DNA of 64,000 bases, from positions 1 through 64,000 of the forward strand of contig CANHIJ010000003.1 in NCBI GenBank assembly GCA_947460575.1, read 5' to 3'. Shown piece by piece: positions 32,201-40,472 of the stretch (its first letter is position 1; every line of letters begins with the position of its first letter). The stretch is from Verrucomicrobiales bacterium (GTDB taxonomy: Bacteria; Verrucomicrobiota; Verrucomicrobiia; Verrucomicrobiales; V1-33). The notes under the pieces are model-generated. The model did no database searches, had not been told where the DNA came from, and was given only the letters and a program-made list of their open reading frames with translations. The position numbers were made by a program, and so were the translations under genes.

Positions 32201-33267
32201 CCGACTTCATCGAGCCAGAATTCGCGCTGGAATTTCAAGCCGGGCGGGCGCTCGTGGCCCATGCCGCGGAGTTTTTCTTCGATTTGGAAGGGGATTTTGG
32301 AATCCCAGAGGAAGATGGGGAGTTGGCGCCAGGCTTCGGGGAAGGTGGTTTGGGAGACGTCGATGGAGGAGATGCCGCGTAGTTCGATGACGCGCAGTTG
32401 GGGGGCGGCGCGAAGGGCGATCAGTTCGCTGTCGGCCTGGGGTTGGGCGCCGTCGGCGTAGCGAAATTGCGCGAGGGGCGCGGTGCGGAAGGCGGTGTAT
32501 TTCAGGGTCCATTTGCCGGCGCGGACCTGGGCCTTGAGGCGACCGGCTTCGTCGACGGCGCAGGGGATGGGGGCGTCGAGGGAGCTAAGGAGCCAGCCTT
32601 CGGGGAGGAGGTTGCCGAGGGATTCCTCGCGGCTTTTTCCGGCCACGGAGAGTTCGATTTCGCTGTGAAGAAGCATGGGAATGCCGTCTTCGAGGACGCG
32701 GTAGACCTGGCGGGTGAGGAGGTCGCGGTCGGCGGCCTCGGCGCGAGTGCGCTTGAGCCAGAGGGTGCCGTCGGGCTCCCAGTCGGGGGCTTCCACGGGT
32801 TTTCCGTCGGTCGTGAGGGCGAGGAGGCCGATCTCGGGCGGGACCGGGAGGCGTTCCGGCATGGATTTCCAGGGGAAGGAGCCGGCGACGGTGTGCTTGC
32901 CGGGAGCGAGGCGAAGGGAAGGACGGGACTCGCGGGCGAGGACGGGGGCGGGCTGGCCGTCGAGGGTGACCTCTTGCGGCCAGGCTTCGGGGCCGCCGGG
33001 GAGGGGTAACCAGGCGGGATCGAAGGCTTCGACGCTCAGGGAAAAGGTGCCGCCGGAGGGGGTGGCTTGGAGTTGCAGGGTGGCGGGCCAGAGGCTAGGG
33101 CGCTGGGTGGGGTCGGAGTAGAGCGGGGGGCTGTGGGCCTGCGGGGCCTCGCGGAGGGCCCAAGCTTCCCAGCCGCGGAGGGCCTCGGGCACGGGCGGAG
33201 GCGACTGGGCTTGCAGGGCGGCGCCGAGTTGACAGGCCGCGAGGAGGAGGGAAAGGCGGAGCATCAT
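29248..33267 (-). CDS. Large repeat-containing membrane protein, function unknown
   Basis: A 1339-residue protein not assigned to a known family. It begins MMLRLSLLLAACQLGAALQA, a signal peptide or first membrane helix. A beta-rich exported region runs to about residue 465, then a hydrophobic cluster at about 470-560, and single helices near 660 and 700. A second exported region spans about 730-1125, and four hydrophobic segments end the protein. A motif of the form GQPAPV-x-R-x-DG-x-L-x-I-x-L-x-PG-x-H recurs at about 102-129, 808-838 and 1092-1120, with weaker copies near 240-262. The two halves therefore look like a duplication. It diverges from the GH99-like operon across about 220 bp, which suggests an envelope or polysaccharide role, but this is inference. 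Confidence 0.65.
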   Translation of the reverse strand: MMLRLSLLLAACQLGAALQAQSPPPVPEALRGWEAWALREAPQAHSPPLYSDPTQRPSLWPATLQLQATPSGGTFSLSVEAFDPAWLPLPGGPEAWPQEVTLDGQPAPVLARESRPSLRLAPGKHTVAGSFPWKSMPERLPVPPEIGLLALTTDGKPVEAPDWEPDGTLWLKRTRAEAADRDLLTRQVYRVLEDGIPMLLHSEIELSVAGKSREESLGNLLPEGWLLSSLDAPIPCAVDEAGRLKAQVRAGKWTLKYTAFRTAPLAQFRYADGAQPQADSELIALRAAPQLRVIELRGISSIDVSQTTFPEAWRQLPIFLWDSKIPFQIEEKLRGMGHERPPGLKFQREFWLDEVGRSVTYRDRLTGSAQRTWRLDAAPGHALGAVKIGGVGQLITRNPLTQEPGVEVRTRDIQLEATGRAPFTGAVPATGWTSGAETLGGTLHLPPGWRLFALFGPEWTEGDWLTAWSLLDVFLLLVFSLSVYRLYGLGGGLVALLLLLLSWQEPGAPRWTWFALVAVLALVKVVPLGGRAAKILAAAQGLSLLALAAVALPFISQQVTGMLFPQVEKLRATPSLFSPVITKFVASSYSGEQSEATPSQERSQKAPLKSNLIYDQKAQIQTGPALPEWQWRTIYFGWNGPVSASQTIHPILLPSWVQRALVAVRLSLFAALCGILWKRRTPRESRPPSGPPPLPGALAAASAALLFALLSSPASAQSPAAQSPADPLAQPSADPSPAAFPSPALLDQLRDLLLKPSDAFPRAAEIPWVKLTLADRQLTMEAVIHTATFAAVPLPGRLPAWSPAAVEIVGQPAPAVARRDGFLWIALPPGSHRVTVRGAVPSATEWQWTFELKPRLVEIAAPGWTVTGVNPSGVPEAQVFFARQQARSQTEAAYDRRDFNAVVAVDRHLELGLVWQVHTKITRLSAPGKALSLSLPLLPSERILTGGLTEANGRVDVRLGAAEASFTWESELPVQPAITLSAESTDRWIERWHLETSPLWNVALEGLSPIFAAQESDLIPTWHPWPGEKVSLAITRPEPLAGETTTVSRVTQALALSSQRRSTTLTLDVEASLGRDFPVALPGDADITSLTIGGQATPVRREDGRLIIPIRPGKQRIAAAWSQALPLATAATSGTVVLPVESANITTTMQLPDNRWILWTRGPLNGPAVRFWAVLLAAVLFAQILASIPLSPLTRRQWSLLIPGLTQIPLIGGGFLVLWLFWLAWRGQSGGRLTPGWFKLQQVTLAIGALLAAAVVVFMVHAGLLGRPTMFILGEGSWLNTLQWYQDRSPAALPATSVFSVSIWVYRGLMLAWCLWLAFTLLRLIRWAWTQFTASGLWR

Positions 33268-33486
33268 GGAGCGGGATGGGTTGGGGAAAACTAAGGCCAA
33301 AAGGGCCGCGGCGCCGCTTTATTTTGCGGCGGCCGGGCGGGCCCGCGGCGGGGCCTCCGGGCGAGCCGCCGATGCCCTCTTGCTCTGACAACGCGGCGTC
33401 TCTATGGGGGACCGCGCCGCGCCCCGTGACCGGGAAACCTTGAGAGGCGCGGGCCCGCGGCCGACGTAGTCTAGTTTTTTATCTCT

Positions 33487-35241
33487 ATGCGAATGACCCC
33501 TTGGTGCTCTCTGATTCTCCGCGGCGGCGCGATGTGTTTTTGCGCTGGGGCCCCCCTGCGCGCTGCCTGGGACCTTCGCCCCGACAGTTGGGTGGCCACC
33601 GACGGCCTGGGGCGGAGCCTGCCCAGCGCCGCCGAGGTAGGCTTGCCCAAGGCGAACCGCGCGGTAGGGCTTTTTTATTTCCTGTGGAATGAGGGGCAAA
33701 ACGCGGTCTACGACCTCACCAAGTTGGTGGCCGCGAACCCCGCGCAGCCTGCCTTGGGCCCGCCGGGCGCCTTTCACCACTGGGGCGAGCCCCTTTTTGG
33801 ATACTATCGCCAGGACGATGTCTACGTCCTGCGCAAGCACATTCAAATGGTCAGCGATGTTGGGGTAGATGTGCTTTTTCTCGACGTCACCAATGCCCTC
33901 ACTTATGATGGGGTGCGGGACCGCCTTTGCGAGGAGCTGAGCCAGCGGCGCGCCCAGGGGCAGGCGGCGCCCGCGATAGCTTTTCTGGCTAACAGCAACA
34001 GTGCGCAGACCGTGGAGCACTTGTACCGGACCTTTTACCAGCCCGGGAAGGGGCGCGAGCACTGGTTTATGTGGCTAGGCAAGCCGCTGCTGCTGAGTCC
34101 GCCCGAGGGCTTGAGCGAGGAAGTGAAGGCCTTTTTTACGATCCGGCATTCGTGGGCCTGGACCAAGGACCAGGCGTGGTTTGGGGATGGGCGGGACAAG
34201 TGGCCGTGGCTCGACCACACGCCGCAAACACCCGGCTGGCACCTCAGCCGCGAGCAACCAGAGCAGATCGTGGTCTGCGCCGCGGAGCACCCCATTTCTA
34301 ACATTGGGCGCAGTTTCCACGGCGGCCAGCAGCCTCCTCCAGAGCGGTGGCAATCCGCCGCCGGGGCCTACTTTGCGGAGCAGTGGCAGCGGGCGCTCGA
34401 AGTTGATCCGCCCTTGGTTTTTCTCACGGGTTGGAACGAGTGGATCGCGCAGCGCTTCATCGACAAGGACGGCTCCATGCGCATGGCCGGGCGCCAATTG
34501 CAGCCGGGGGATTCCTTTTTTGTGGATCAATACTCGGCCGAATTCAGCCGCGACCTTGAGCCCATGAAGGGCGGGTTTGGCGACGCCTATTATTATCAAA
34601 TGGCCGGGGCCATCCGGCGCTACAAGGGAGCCCGTCCGCCCGAGCCGGTGGCGGCCACGGCCATCGCCGTGGATGGCCAATTTGCCGACTGGGAAGCCGC
34701 GGCGCCGGAGTTCCGCGATACTTTGGGCGACCCGGCGCGGCGCGACCATCCCGGTTGGCAGGGGGAGCCGGCCTTTCTCGACCAGTCGGGTCGCAACGAC
34801 CTTGCGGTAGCCAAAGTGGCCCAGGATGGGGCGCAGCTCTATTTCTATGTGCGCACGAGCGAGGCGCTGAGCGAGCCATCGGCGGATTGGATGCAGCTGT
34901 GCCTGGACAGCGACGGCAATGCCGCCACTGGTTGGCTGGGATACGACTACGTGGTCAATCGCCGCGGCTTGGCGGGCCAGCGGGGCACTTTGGAGAAGTT
35001 CCAGTCGGATGGCAGTTCCCGCGCCGTGGCGGTGGAAATCCCCCTGCGCTGGCAAAATAACCAGCTCGAACTAGCCATTCCGCGGGCGGCGCTCGGGCTG
35101 TCCGGCGGCGCGGCGGCGATCGATTTCAAGTGGGTCGACAACATCACCCTGGGCGGGGAGGCCGCAGCCTTCACGCTGCACGGCGATGCCGCGCCCAACG
35201 ACCGCTTTAACTTCCGCGCTCTGCTTTCCGCGCTTCCATGA
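33487..35241 (+). CDS. Secreted GH99-like glycoside hydrolase with C-terminal sugar-binding-like domain
   Basis: A 584-residue exported protein. The N-terminal hydrophobic stretch up to about residue 26 fits a signal peptide. The catalytic-type domain shows AVGLFYFLWNEGQN, YYRQDDVYVLRKHIQMVSDVGVDVLFLDVTN and TGWNEWIAQRF, typical of GH99/GH71-like alpha-mannan-active or WbsX-related proteins. From about 395 a beta-rich domain (AIAVDGQFADWEAA, DSDGNAATGWLGYDYVVNR) resembles CBM9-like modules. The substrate is not known. It is the first gene of a chain with ATGA overlaps and shares its stop with the ATG of the 54-codon ORF. Confidence 0.75.
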   Translation: MRMTPWCSLILRGGAMCFCAGAPLRAAWDLRPDSWVATDGLGRSLPSAAEVGLPKANRAVGLFYFLWNEGQNAVYDLTKLVAANPAQPALGPPGAFHHWGEPLFGYYRQDDVYVLRKHIQMVSDVGVDVLFLDVTNALTYDGVRDRLCEELSQRRAQGQAAPAIAFLANSNSAQTVEHLYRTFYQPGKGREHWFMWLGKPLLLSPPEGLSEEVKAFFTIRHSWAWTKDQAWFGDGRDKWPWLDHTPQTPGWHLSREQPEQIVVCAAEHPISNIGRSFHGGQQPPPERWQSAAGAYFAEQWQRALEVDPPLVFLTGWNEWIAQRFIDKDGSMRMAGRQLQPGDSFFVDQYSAEFSRDLEPMKGGFGDAYYYQMAGAIRRYKGARPPEPVAATAIAVDGQFADWEAAAPEFRDTLGDPARRDHPGWQGEPAFLDQSGRNDLAVAKVAQDGAQLYFYVRTSEALSEPSADWMQLCLDSDGNAATGWLGYDYVVNRRGLAGQRGTLEKFQSDGSSRAVAVEIPLRWQNNQLELAIPRAALGLSGGAAAIDFKWVDNITLGGEAAAFTLHGDAAPNDRFNFRALLSALP

Positions 35242-35402
35242 GCATTTTGGTGCTAGGCACGGGCCATTTGGGCAGGGTGCGGAGCGCGGCGGCGCGGGTA
35301 AATGGGCTGGTGCGGGGCGGCAATCTGAGCGAGAAGGAGGCCTTCTCGCTCTGCCGGAGGGCCGCGGGAGGGCTTTTTATTCTAACATGCAACTGCCCAT
35401 GA
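35238..35402 (+). CDS. 54-residue ORF with Rossmann-like start, possible gene remnant
   Basis: A 54-codon frame starts at ATG 35238, overlapping the GH99-like stop (ATGA), and ends at TGA 35400-35402, overlapping the ATG of the next gene in the same ATGA way. The first 12 residues, MSILVLGTGHLG, look like the beta1-glycine-loop start of an NAD(P)-binding Rossmann protein, but the rest does not continue the fold. It may be a remnant of a deleted gene kept for translational coupling, or a genuine small protein. A hairpin of 11 bp lies inside it at 35327-35351. Confidence 0.5.
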   Translation: MSILVLGTGHLGRVRSAAARVNGLVRGGNLSEKEAFSLCRRAAGGLFILTCNCP

Positions 35403-36355
35403 GTCGACTTCCCGCTGCTCACTCCGCCGCCCCAGCGACGCGGCGCCGCTTTTTGGGCGGTCTCGCCGGGGCCGCGGTGGCCGGTCCCTTGCTGGCCGCC
35501 CCTTCTCGGACTGAGCCCGCGCTGAAGGCGGAGGACTGGGTTTTCATCGATAATGGCAAGCTGCGCCTGGGGGTGAAGCGGGCCTCTGGGGCCGGAATCG
35601 GCTGGCTTTCCGCGAGCGGTTCGAAGGAAAATCTGCTCGACCACTGGGACCACGGCCGCCTCATCCAACAAAGCTATTACGGCAAGGAAGATGGGTCGCG
35701 CTGGGTCGACAAGCCCTGGCGCTGGAATCCAGTGCAGGGCGGCGACTACCGGGGCCAGGCCGCCGAGGTGTTGGAGTTGCAGAGCGACGCGGTTTCCCTC
35801 ACCGCGAGGATTCGGCCGCGCAATTGGGCCGGTGGACAGTTGCTCGGAGACTGCGAAATGCGCCAGCGCATCCGTTTGGAGGGCGATCTCGTGATAGCCC
35901 GGATGGGTTTTCGCTATACCGGAAAGGAAAGCCATCCCGCGGTCCACCACGAGGTGCCCGCGGTCTTCCTGGCGCCGCGCTTTGCCACCTTGGTGCACTA
36001 CCAGGGCGACCAGGCGTGGACGGGGGGGGCGCTGCAGCGGTCCCGGCCGGGCTGGCCTAACGAGAGTCGGTCGATCCCGGAGCACTGGGCGGCCTACGTC
36101 GACGAGGAGGACCGCGGGCTGGGAGTGTTTGTGCCGATCGCCCAGGAATTGACCTGCTATCGTTTTGGGGCTTCGGAGGCGGCCGCGGGGGCCTGTTCTT
36201 ATTTTGCGCCGCTGGTGACATTTGCGATTACTCCGGGGCTGGATTTCAGCTACGACATGGTTTTGGCGGTGGGGCGCCCGCCGGAGATGCGGGCGGCTTT
36301 CGCGGGGATCAAGGACCGGCTGGCGGCAACCCTACCTGCTTCTCAGGCGAAATGA
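35399..36355 (+). CDS. Tat-exported protein of unknown function
   Basis: A 318-residue protein beginning MSRLPAAHSAAPATRRRFLGGLAGAAVAGPLLAAPS, a clear twin-arginine signal. The mature part is beta-rich, with KLRLGVKRASGAGIGWLS, DHWDHGRLIQQSYYG and the segment EVPAVFLAPRF. It recalls proteins with a galactose-mutarotase-like or lyase-type beta-sandwich, but I do not assign a family. The start at 35399 is chosen over 35387 because it overlaps the stop of the 54-codon ORF as ATGA, like all other junctions in the operon. Its own stop overlaps lutA. Confidence 0.7.
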   Translation: MSRLPAAHSAAPATRRRFLGGLAGAAVAGPLLAAPSRTEPALKAEDWVFIDNGKLRLGVKRASGAGIGWLSASGSKENLLDHWDHGRLIQQSYYGKEDGSRWVDKPWRWNPVQGGDYRGQAAEVLELQSDAVSLTARIRPRNWAGGQLLGDCEMRQRIRLEGDLVIARMGFRYTGKESHPAVHHEVPAVFLAPRFATLVHYQGDQAWTGGALQRSRPGWPNESRSIPEHWAAYVDEEDRGLGVFVPIAQELTCYRFGASEAAAGACSYFAPLVTFAITPGLDFSYDMVLAVGRPPEMRAAFAGIKDRLAATLPASQAK

Positions 36356-37068
36356 AAATAGCGCTTTTTATTCCCTGTTTTATCGACGCGGTTTATCCCC
36401 GAGTGGGGATCAGCATGGTGCAGATTTTGGAGAAGCTGGGGCACCAGGTAGAGTTCGCGGAGGCCCTAACTTGTTGTGGGCAGCCGCCCTACAATTCGGG
36501 TTATTGGCCGGAGGCGCGAAAGGTGGCCCGGCGGGTGGTGGCGGGGCTGGCGGAGGCCGAAGTGGTCGTGATCGGGAGCGGGTCGTGCGGGGCCATGTTG
36601 AAAGTTTGCTATGGAGAGCTCTTTGCGGGCGAGCCCGAGGAGGCGGCGGCCCGCGCCTTGGCGGCAAAATGCTATGAGTTTTCCGATTTCCTGGTGAACC
36701 GGCTGGGGGTGGTGGATGTGGGGGCGGCGTTTCCGCACCGGGTGACCTTCCACGACGGCTGCCACGGGCTGCGGGAAATGAATGGGAAGGCCCCGCCGCG
36801 GGAGCTGCTCCAGCAGGTGCGCGGTCTGGAGTTAGTGGAGATGGGAGAAGCCGAGACCTGCTGCGGTTTTGGCGGCACCTTTGCGACCAAATATCCCGCC
36901 ATCTCCACCGCCATGGGCGAAGTCAAATGCGCTTCCGCCGCGGCGACCGGCGCGGACTTCATGGTCTCGAACGACTCTAGCTGCCTGATGCACCTCCAGG
37001 GCTTGCTGGACCGTCAGGGGCGGCCGCTCAAAACCCTGCACCTCGCGGAAATCCTGGCCTGCTCATGA
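36352..37068 (+). CDS. lutA: L-lactate utilisation Fe-S protein LutA
   Basis: A 238-residue cytoplasmic protein with two cysteine-rich CCG domains (LTCCGQPPYNSG, and FHDGCHGLRE with ETCCGFGGTFATKYP). It belongs to the LutA/YkgE family that with LutB and LutC oxidises L-lactate to pyruvate in place of LldD. It begins MKIALFIPCFIDAVYP as in the family. ATGA overlaps both the upstream and downstream genes. Confidence 0.9.
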   Translation: MKIALFIPCFIDAVYPRVGISMVQILEKLGHQVEFAEALTCCGQPPYNSGYWPEARKVARRVVAGLAEAEVVVIGSGSCGAMLKVCYGELFAGEPEEAAARALAAKCYEFSDFLVNRLGVVDVGAAFPHRVTFHDGCHGLREMNGKAPPRELLQQVRGLELVEMGEAETCCGFGGTFATKYPAISTAMGEVKCASAAATGADFMVSNDSSCLMHLQGLLDRQGRPLKTLHLAEILACS

Positions 37069-38492
37069 ACCCTAACGCGGCCCAGTTCCAGACCGACGCC
37101 GGGCGGCTCGCTGCCGACCTGACGCACCGCCAGCGCATTCAGAGCGCGATGGCGAAATACTACGCGGCGCGCCTGCCGCGGCAGGCCCTTTTTCGGGATT
37201 GGCAGGAGGGGCGGCAGACCGCGGCCGAGACCAAATGGGCCGCGCTCCAGCAGCTCGACGAGCACCTCCTCGCCTTTGAAAAAAACGCCACTGCCCGCGG
37301 CACGCAAGTACACTGGACGAGCACGAGCGAGCAGGCTCGCCAGGTCATTGTGGACATCATTCAGCGGCACCGCGCCCAGCGCATCGTCAAGTCCAAGGTC
37401 ATGACGTCCGAGGAAATCCACCTCAATCAGCTGCTGGAATCGCTGGGCTTCGAAGTGGTAGAAAGCGACCTCGGGGAATACATCCAGCAGCTCAAGGGTG
37501 AGCCCCCCTATCACTTTGTTTTTCCCTGCATGCACCTCAGCCGGGAGGAAATCAGCGACCTCTTTGAGAACCACCTGGGCACTGCCCAGACCCACGACCC
37601 CGAAGCCCTGACGATGATTGCGCGGCGGGTGCTGCGGCAAAAGTATTTGGCGGCGGACGTGGGGATCACTGGGGCTAACTTCATTGTGGCGGAGACCGGG
37701 ATGGTTTCCATTACGGAAAATGAGGGCAACGCCCGGCTCACGGCGGCCTTGCCGCGGGTCATGATCACCTTGGTGGGGATTGAGAAAATCTTGCCGCGGC
37801 TGTCGGACCTAGCGCTTTTCTTGCCGATGCTGGCGACCGCCGGGACCGGCCAGCCGCTGACCTGTTACAACACCATGTACGGCGGTCCGCGCCAGTCGGG
37901 CGAGGCCGATGGGCCGGAGGAATGGCACGTGGTTTTGTTGGACAACAACCGCACGGCGCTCCTCGCCGACCCCGAGCAGCGCGACGCCCTGCACTGCATT
38001 CGCTGCGGCGCCTGCCTCAACGTGTGCCCGATTTTCAAGAATGTGGGCGGCTTCAGCTACGGCACTACCTATCAAGGGCCGATTGGCGCGGTGATCACCC
38101 CGCACCTGCGCGGGCTGCAAGATTGGAAGCATTTGTCCGCTGCCTCTAGCCTCTGCGGGGCCTGCACCGAAACCTGCCCCGTGAAAATCGACCTCCACCA
38201 CCACTTGCTGCAAAACCGCCGCAACGCCGTCCAGCAGGGCGGGGGCGGCTGGGAGGGCCTGCTGTGGCGCGCTTTTGCCTTTGTGATGAACCGCCCGCGC
38301 CTCTACCGCCTCGCGGTCCGACTCGGGCGCTGGGCCCAACCGCTTCAGGGCCTGGTGCAGGGGGAAGCCTTCGATCCGCTGCAAGCTTGGACGAAAACCC
38401 GGGACCTTCCGGACTTGGCGCCCCAGTCGTTCCGCGCCTTTTGGGCCCAGCGCGTCTCGGCCCCGGCGCCGGAGGAAAGGAGGCCCACATGA
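37065..38492 (+). CDS. lutB: L-lactate utilisation Fe-S protein LutB
   Basis: A 475-residue protein combining an N-terminal LUD domain (VKSKVMTSEEIHLNQLLE, GITGANFIVAETGMVSITENEGN) with two ferredoxin-type motifs, CIRCGACLNVCPIF and CGACTETCPVKID. This is the LutB/YkgF layout for electron transfer in lactate oxidation. Length is standard. It lies in the ATGA-coupled lutABC order. Confidence 0.92.
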   Translation: MNPNAAQFQTDAGRLAADLTHRQRIQSAMAKYYAARLPRQALFRDWQEGRQTAAETKWAALQQLDEHLLAFEKNATARGTQVHWTSTSEQARQVIVDIIQRHRAQRIVKSKVMTSEEIHLNQLLESLGFEVVESDLGEYIQQLKGEPPYHFVFPCMHLSREEISDLFENHLGTAQTHDPEALTMIARRVLRQKYLAADVGITGANFIVAETGMVSITENEGNARLTAALPRVMITLVGIEKILPRLSDLALFLPMLATAGTGQPLTCYNTMYGGPRQSGEADGPEEWHVVLLDNNRTALLADPEQRDALHCIRCGACLNVCPIFKNVGGFSYGTTYQGPIGAVITPHLRGLQDWKHLSAASSLCGACTETCPVKIDLHHHLLQNRRNAVQQGGGGWEGLLWRAFAFVMNRPRLYRLAVRLGRWAQPLQGLVQGEAFDPLQAWTKTRDLPDLAPQSFRAFWAQRVSAPAPEERRPT

Positions 38493-39178
38493 CTGAGCGC
38501 GACAAAATCCTGCAGCGCATCCGCCAAGCGCTGGTCATGCCTTCGCCCAAGCCGGGCTCGCACGGGACGGTTTTCGGCATTGGCGCGGCCCGCACCGCGG
38601 CGCAGAGCGCCCGGGACTGGCTGCCGCAAGTGGGCCCGAGCCAAGGCGATTGGGTCACCCGGTTCACGCAAAATTGCAGCGAATTGAAAACCGAGGTCAT
38701 AGTGGCGGCGGATGCGGCCGCGGCCCAGGTGCAGTTGCAGCGCTTGGCGGCCGCGGAGCAGTGGCGATCGGTTGCCACCCACGGCGCGGGCGAGGCGGCG
38801 GCGGCGGCGGCGTCCCTGGGACTGCCAGTGTTGCGCACTGACGGGGGGTACCGCGCGGAGGAGTTAGAAGCGTGCGGCGCGGGGATTACCGATTGCGACG
38901 CCCTGGTGGCCCAGACCGGCTCGATTCTCCTCACGGCGCGCAGCGGGGGCGGTCGGGCCCTCTCGGTGCTGCCCCCGCACCATGTGGTGGTGGCGCGCCG
39001 CGAGCAGTTAGTGCCCGATCTTCCGGCGGCCTTCGCGTGGCTGCACCACTGCTATGGACCGGCGGCTTGGCCTAGCATGATCACCCTCATCACTGGCCCA
39101 AGCCGCACGGGGGACATCGAGCGCATCTTGGTGCTGGGGGCCCACGGGCCCAAGAAACTCACCGTTGTGATCTACTGA
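38489..39178 (+). CDS. lutC: L-lactate utilisation protein LutC
   Basis: A 229-residue LUD-domain protein of the LutC/YkgG family. It shows GITDCDALVAQTGSILLTA, LSVLPPHHVVVARREQLV and the end ITGPSRTGDIERILVLGAHGPKKLTVVIY. The start at 38489 overlaps the lutB stop and follows a good AGGAAAGGAGG ribosome site. It is the last gene of the operon. Confidence 0.9.
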   Translation: MTERDKILQRIRQALVMPSPKPGSHGTVFGIGAARTAAQSARDWLPQVGPSQGDWVTRFTQNCSELKTEVIVAADAAAAQVQLQRLAAAEQWRSVATHGAGEAAAAAASLGLPVLRTDGGYRAEELEACGAGITDCDALVAQTGSILLTARSGGGRALSVLPPHHVVVARREQLVPDLPAAFAWLHHCYGPAAWPSMITLITGPSRTGDIERILVLGAHGPKKLTVVIY

Positions 39179-39318
39179 GGTGCGCCGACCGCGGTTGGCC
39201 CGCGGCGTTGGATTGGCGGCGCGAACGGGCGCTTGGCTGCTGGGGCTTCCTGTCGTTTTCCTTTGTGCGGTTGGCCTTTTGCTGCTCCCCTACGGTAAAT
39301 CTAACCTCGCTATTGCTC

Positions 39319-40392
39319 ATGGACAAATCCGCCAAAGCCTTCCTGCACCAACTCCTCGGAACCCCTAGCCCGACCGGTTTTGAAATCACCGGGCAGCGCG
39401 TCTGGGCCGCCTACGTCAAAGCGTTCAGCGACCGGGTAGAGAGCGATGCCTATGGCAGCGCCTGGGCGGTGCTGGAGGGGAAGTCGCCCGTCAAGTTGAT
39501 GCTCGAAGCCCACGCCGACGAGATCGGCTACATGGTTAAGCATATCACCAAGGAGGGTTTCATCCACGTCGACCGCATCGGGGGCAGCGACTACGCCACG
39601 GCGCGGGGGCGCAAGCTGATTTTCCAAGGCGACAAGGGGCCGGTCAAAGGGATCATCGGCAACACCGCGATCCACATTCGGGACCGGACGGGTGGAGAGA
39701 AAGCGCCCGAGGTGCATGAATTGTATGTCGATGTCGGGGCCGACTCCGACAAGGAAGTCGCCAAGTTGGGCCTGCGCGTGGGGCATCCGGCGGTGTATGC
39801 GGATAGCTTGGAGGAATTTGGCGCGGGTCGCCTCTGCGGGCGCGCCATCGACAACCGCATGGGGGGATTCATCATCGCCGAAGTGATGCGCCGCTTGCAC
39901 AAGCAGCAGGATAAACTGGCGGTCACGGTGGTGGCGGCTAACTGCGTGCAGGAGGAAATCGGAGGCTATGGGGCGCGCATGGTCACCTACCGCTTGCAGC
40001 CCGACGTGGCGATTTGCCTCGATGTGACCCACGCCACGGACACCCCGGGAATTGAGAAATCGAAGCACGGCAGCATCAAGTTAGGGGCGGGCCCCAGCGT
40101 GACCCACGGCACGGCCTGCCATCCCCTGGTGGTGCAGCGGATCGAAAAAGTGGCGGCCAAGGAAAAGATTCCGCTGCAGCACGAGTCCTCCTCCCGCTAC
40201 AGCGGCACCGACACCGATTCGATGTACCACATCCGGGCCGGGACGCCGTGCGGGCTGGTTTCGCTGCCGCTGCGCTACATGCACAGCGTGGTGGAATTGG
40301 TCGACCTCCAGGACGTCGAGCAGGTCATTCAATTGCTCACCGCTTTTGCGCTCAGCTTGAAGCCCGAAGACAGCTTCGCGCACCAACTCTAG
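39319..40392 (+). CDS. M42-family glutamyl aminopeptidase
   Basis: A 357-residue metallo-aminopeptidase of the M42 family (FrvX/TET-like). Motifs are GTPSPTGFE, the metal ligand segment EAHADEIGYMV, GRAIDNRMGG, CVQEEIGGYGA, and DVTHATDTPG, then TDTDSMYHIRAGTPCGLVSLPLRYMHS. These proteins degrade peptides as large tetrahedral assemblies. The ATG at 39319 is chosen because upstream residues are hydrophobic leader out of family. It is separated from lutC by 140 bp. Confidence 0.88.
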   Translation: MDKSAKAFLHQLLGTPSPTGFEITGQRVWAAYVKAFSDRVESDAYGSAWAVLEGKSPVKLMLEAHADEIGYMVKHITKEGFIHVDRIGGSDYATARGRKLIFQGDKGPVKGIIGNTAIHIRDRTGGEKAPEVHELYVDVGADSDKEVAKLGLRVGHPAVYADSLEEFGAGRLCGRAIDNRMGGFIIAEVMRRLHKQQDKLAVTVVAANCVQEEIGGYGARMVTYRLQPDVAICLDVTHATDTPGIEKSKHGSIKLGAGPSVTHGTACHPLVVQRIEKVAAKEKIPLQHESSSRYSGTDTDSMYHIRAGTPCGLVSLPLRYMHSVVELVDLQDVEQVIQLLTAFALSLKPEDSFAHQL

Positions 40393-40410
40393 GCGCGCCG
40401 GGAGCGGCAT

Positions 40411-40445
40411 AAAAAAGCCGGGCCCCGCGCGGGGTCCGGCTTTTT
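40411..40445. terminator. Bidirectional terminator between the M42 peptidase and gnd
   Basis: AAAAAAGCCGGGCCCCGC and GCGGGGTCCGGCTTTTT form a stem of about 13 bp with one G-U. It has A-run and T-run on the two sides, so it can terminate both convergent transcripts. Confidence 0.9.
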
Positions 40446-40472
40446 GCATGGGAGGTGCGAGGGGCGGGGGCC

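Noticed and set aside
39180-39368. Small GTG-start frame with one hydrophobic segment between lutC and the M42 peptidase
   Set aside because: It overlaps the true start of the peptidase, has no good ribosome site and no family; kept out as unsupported.
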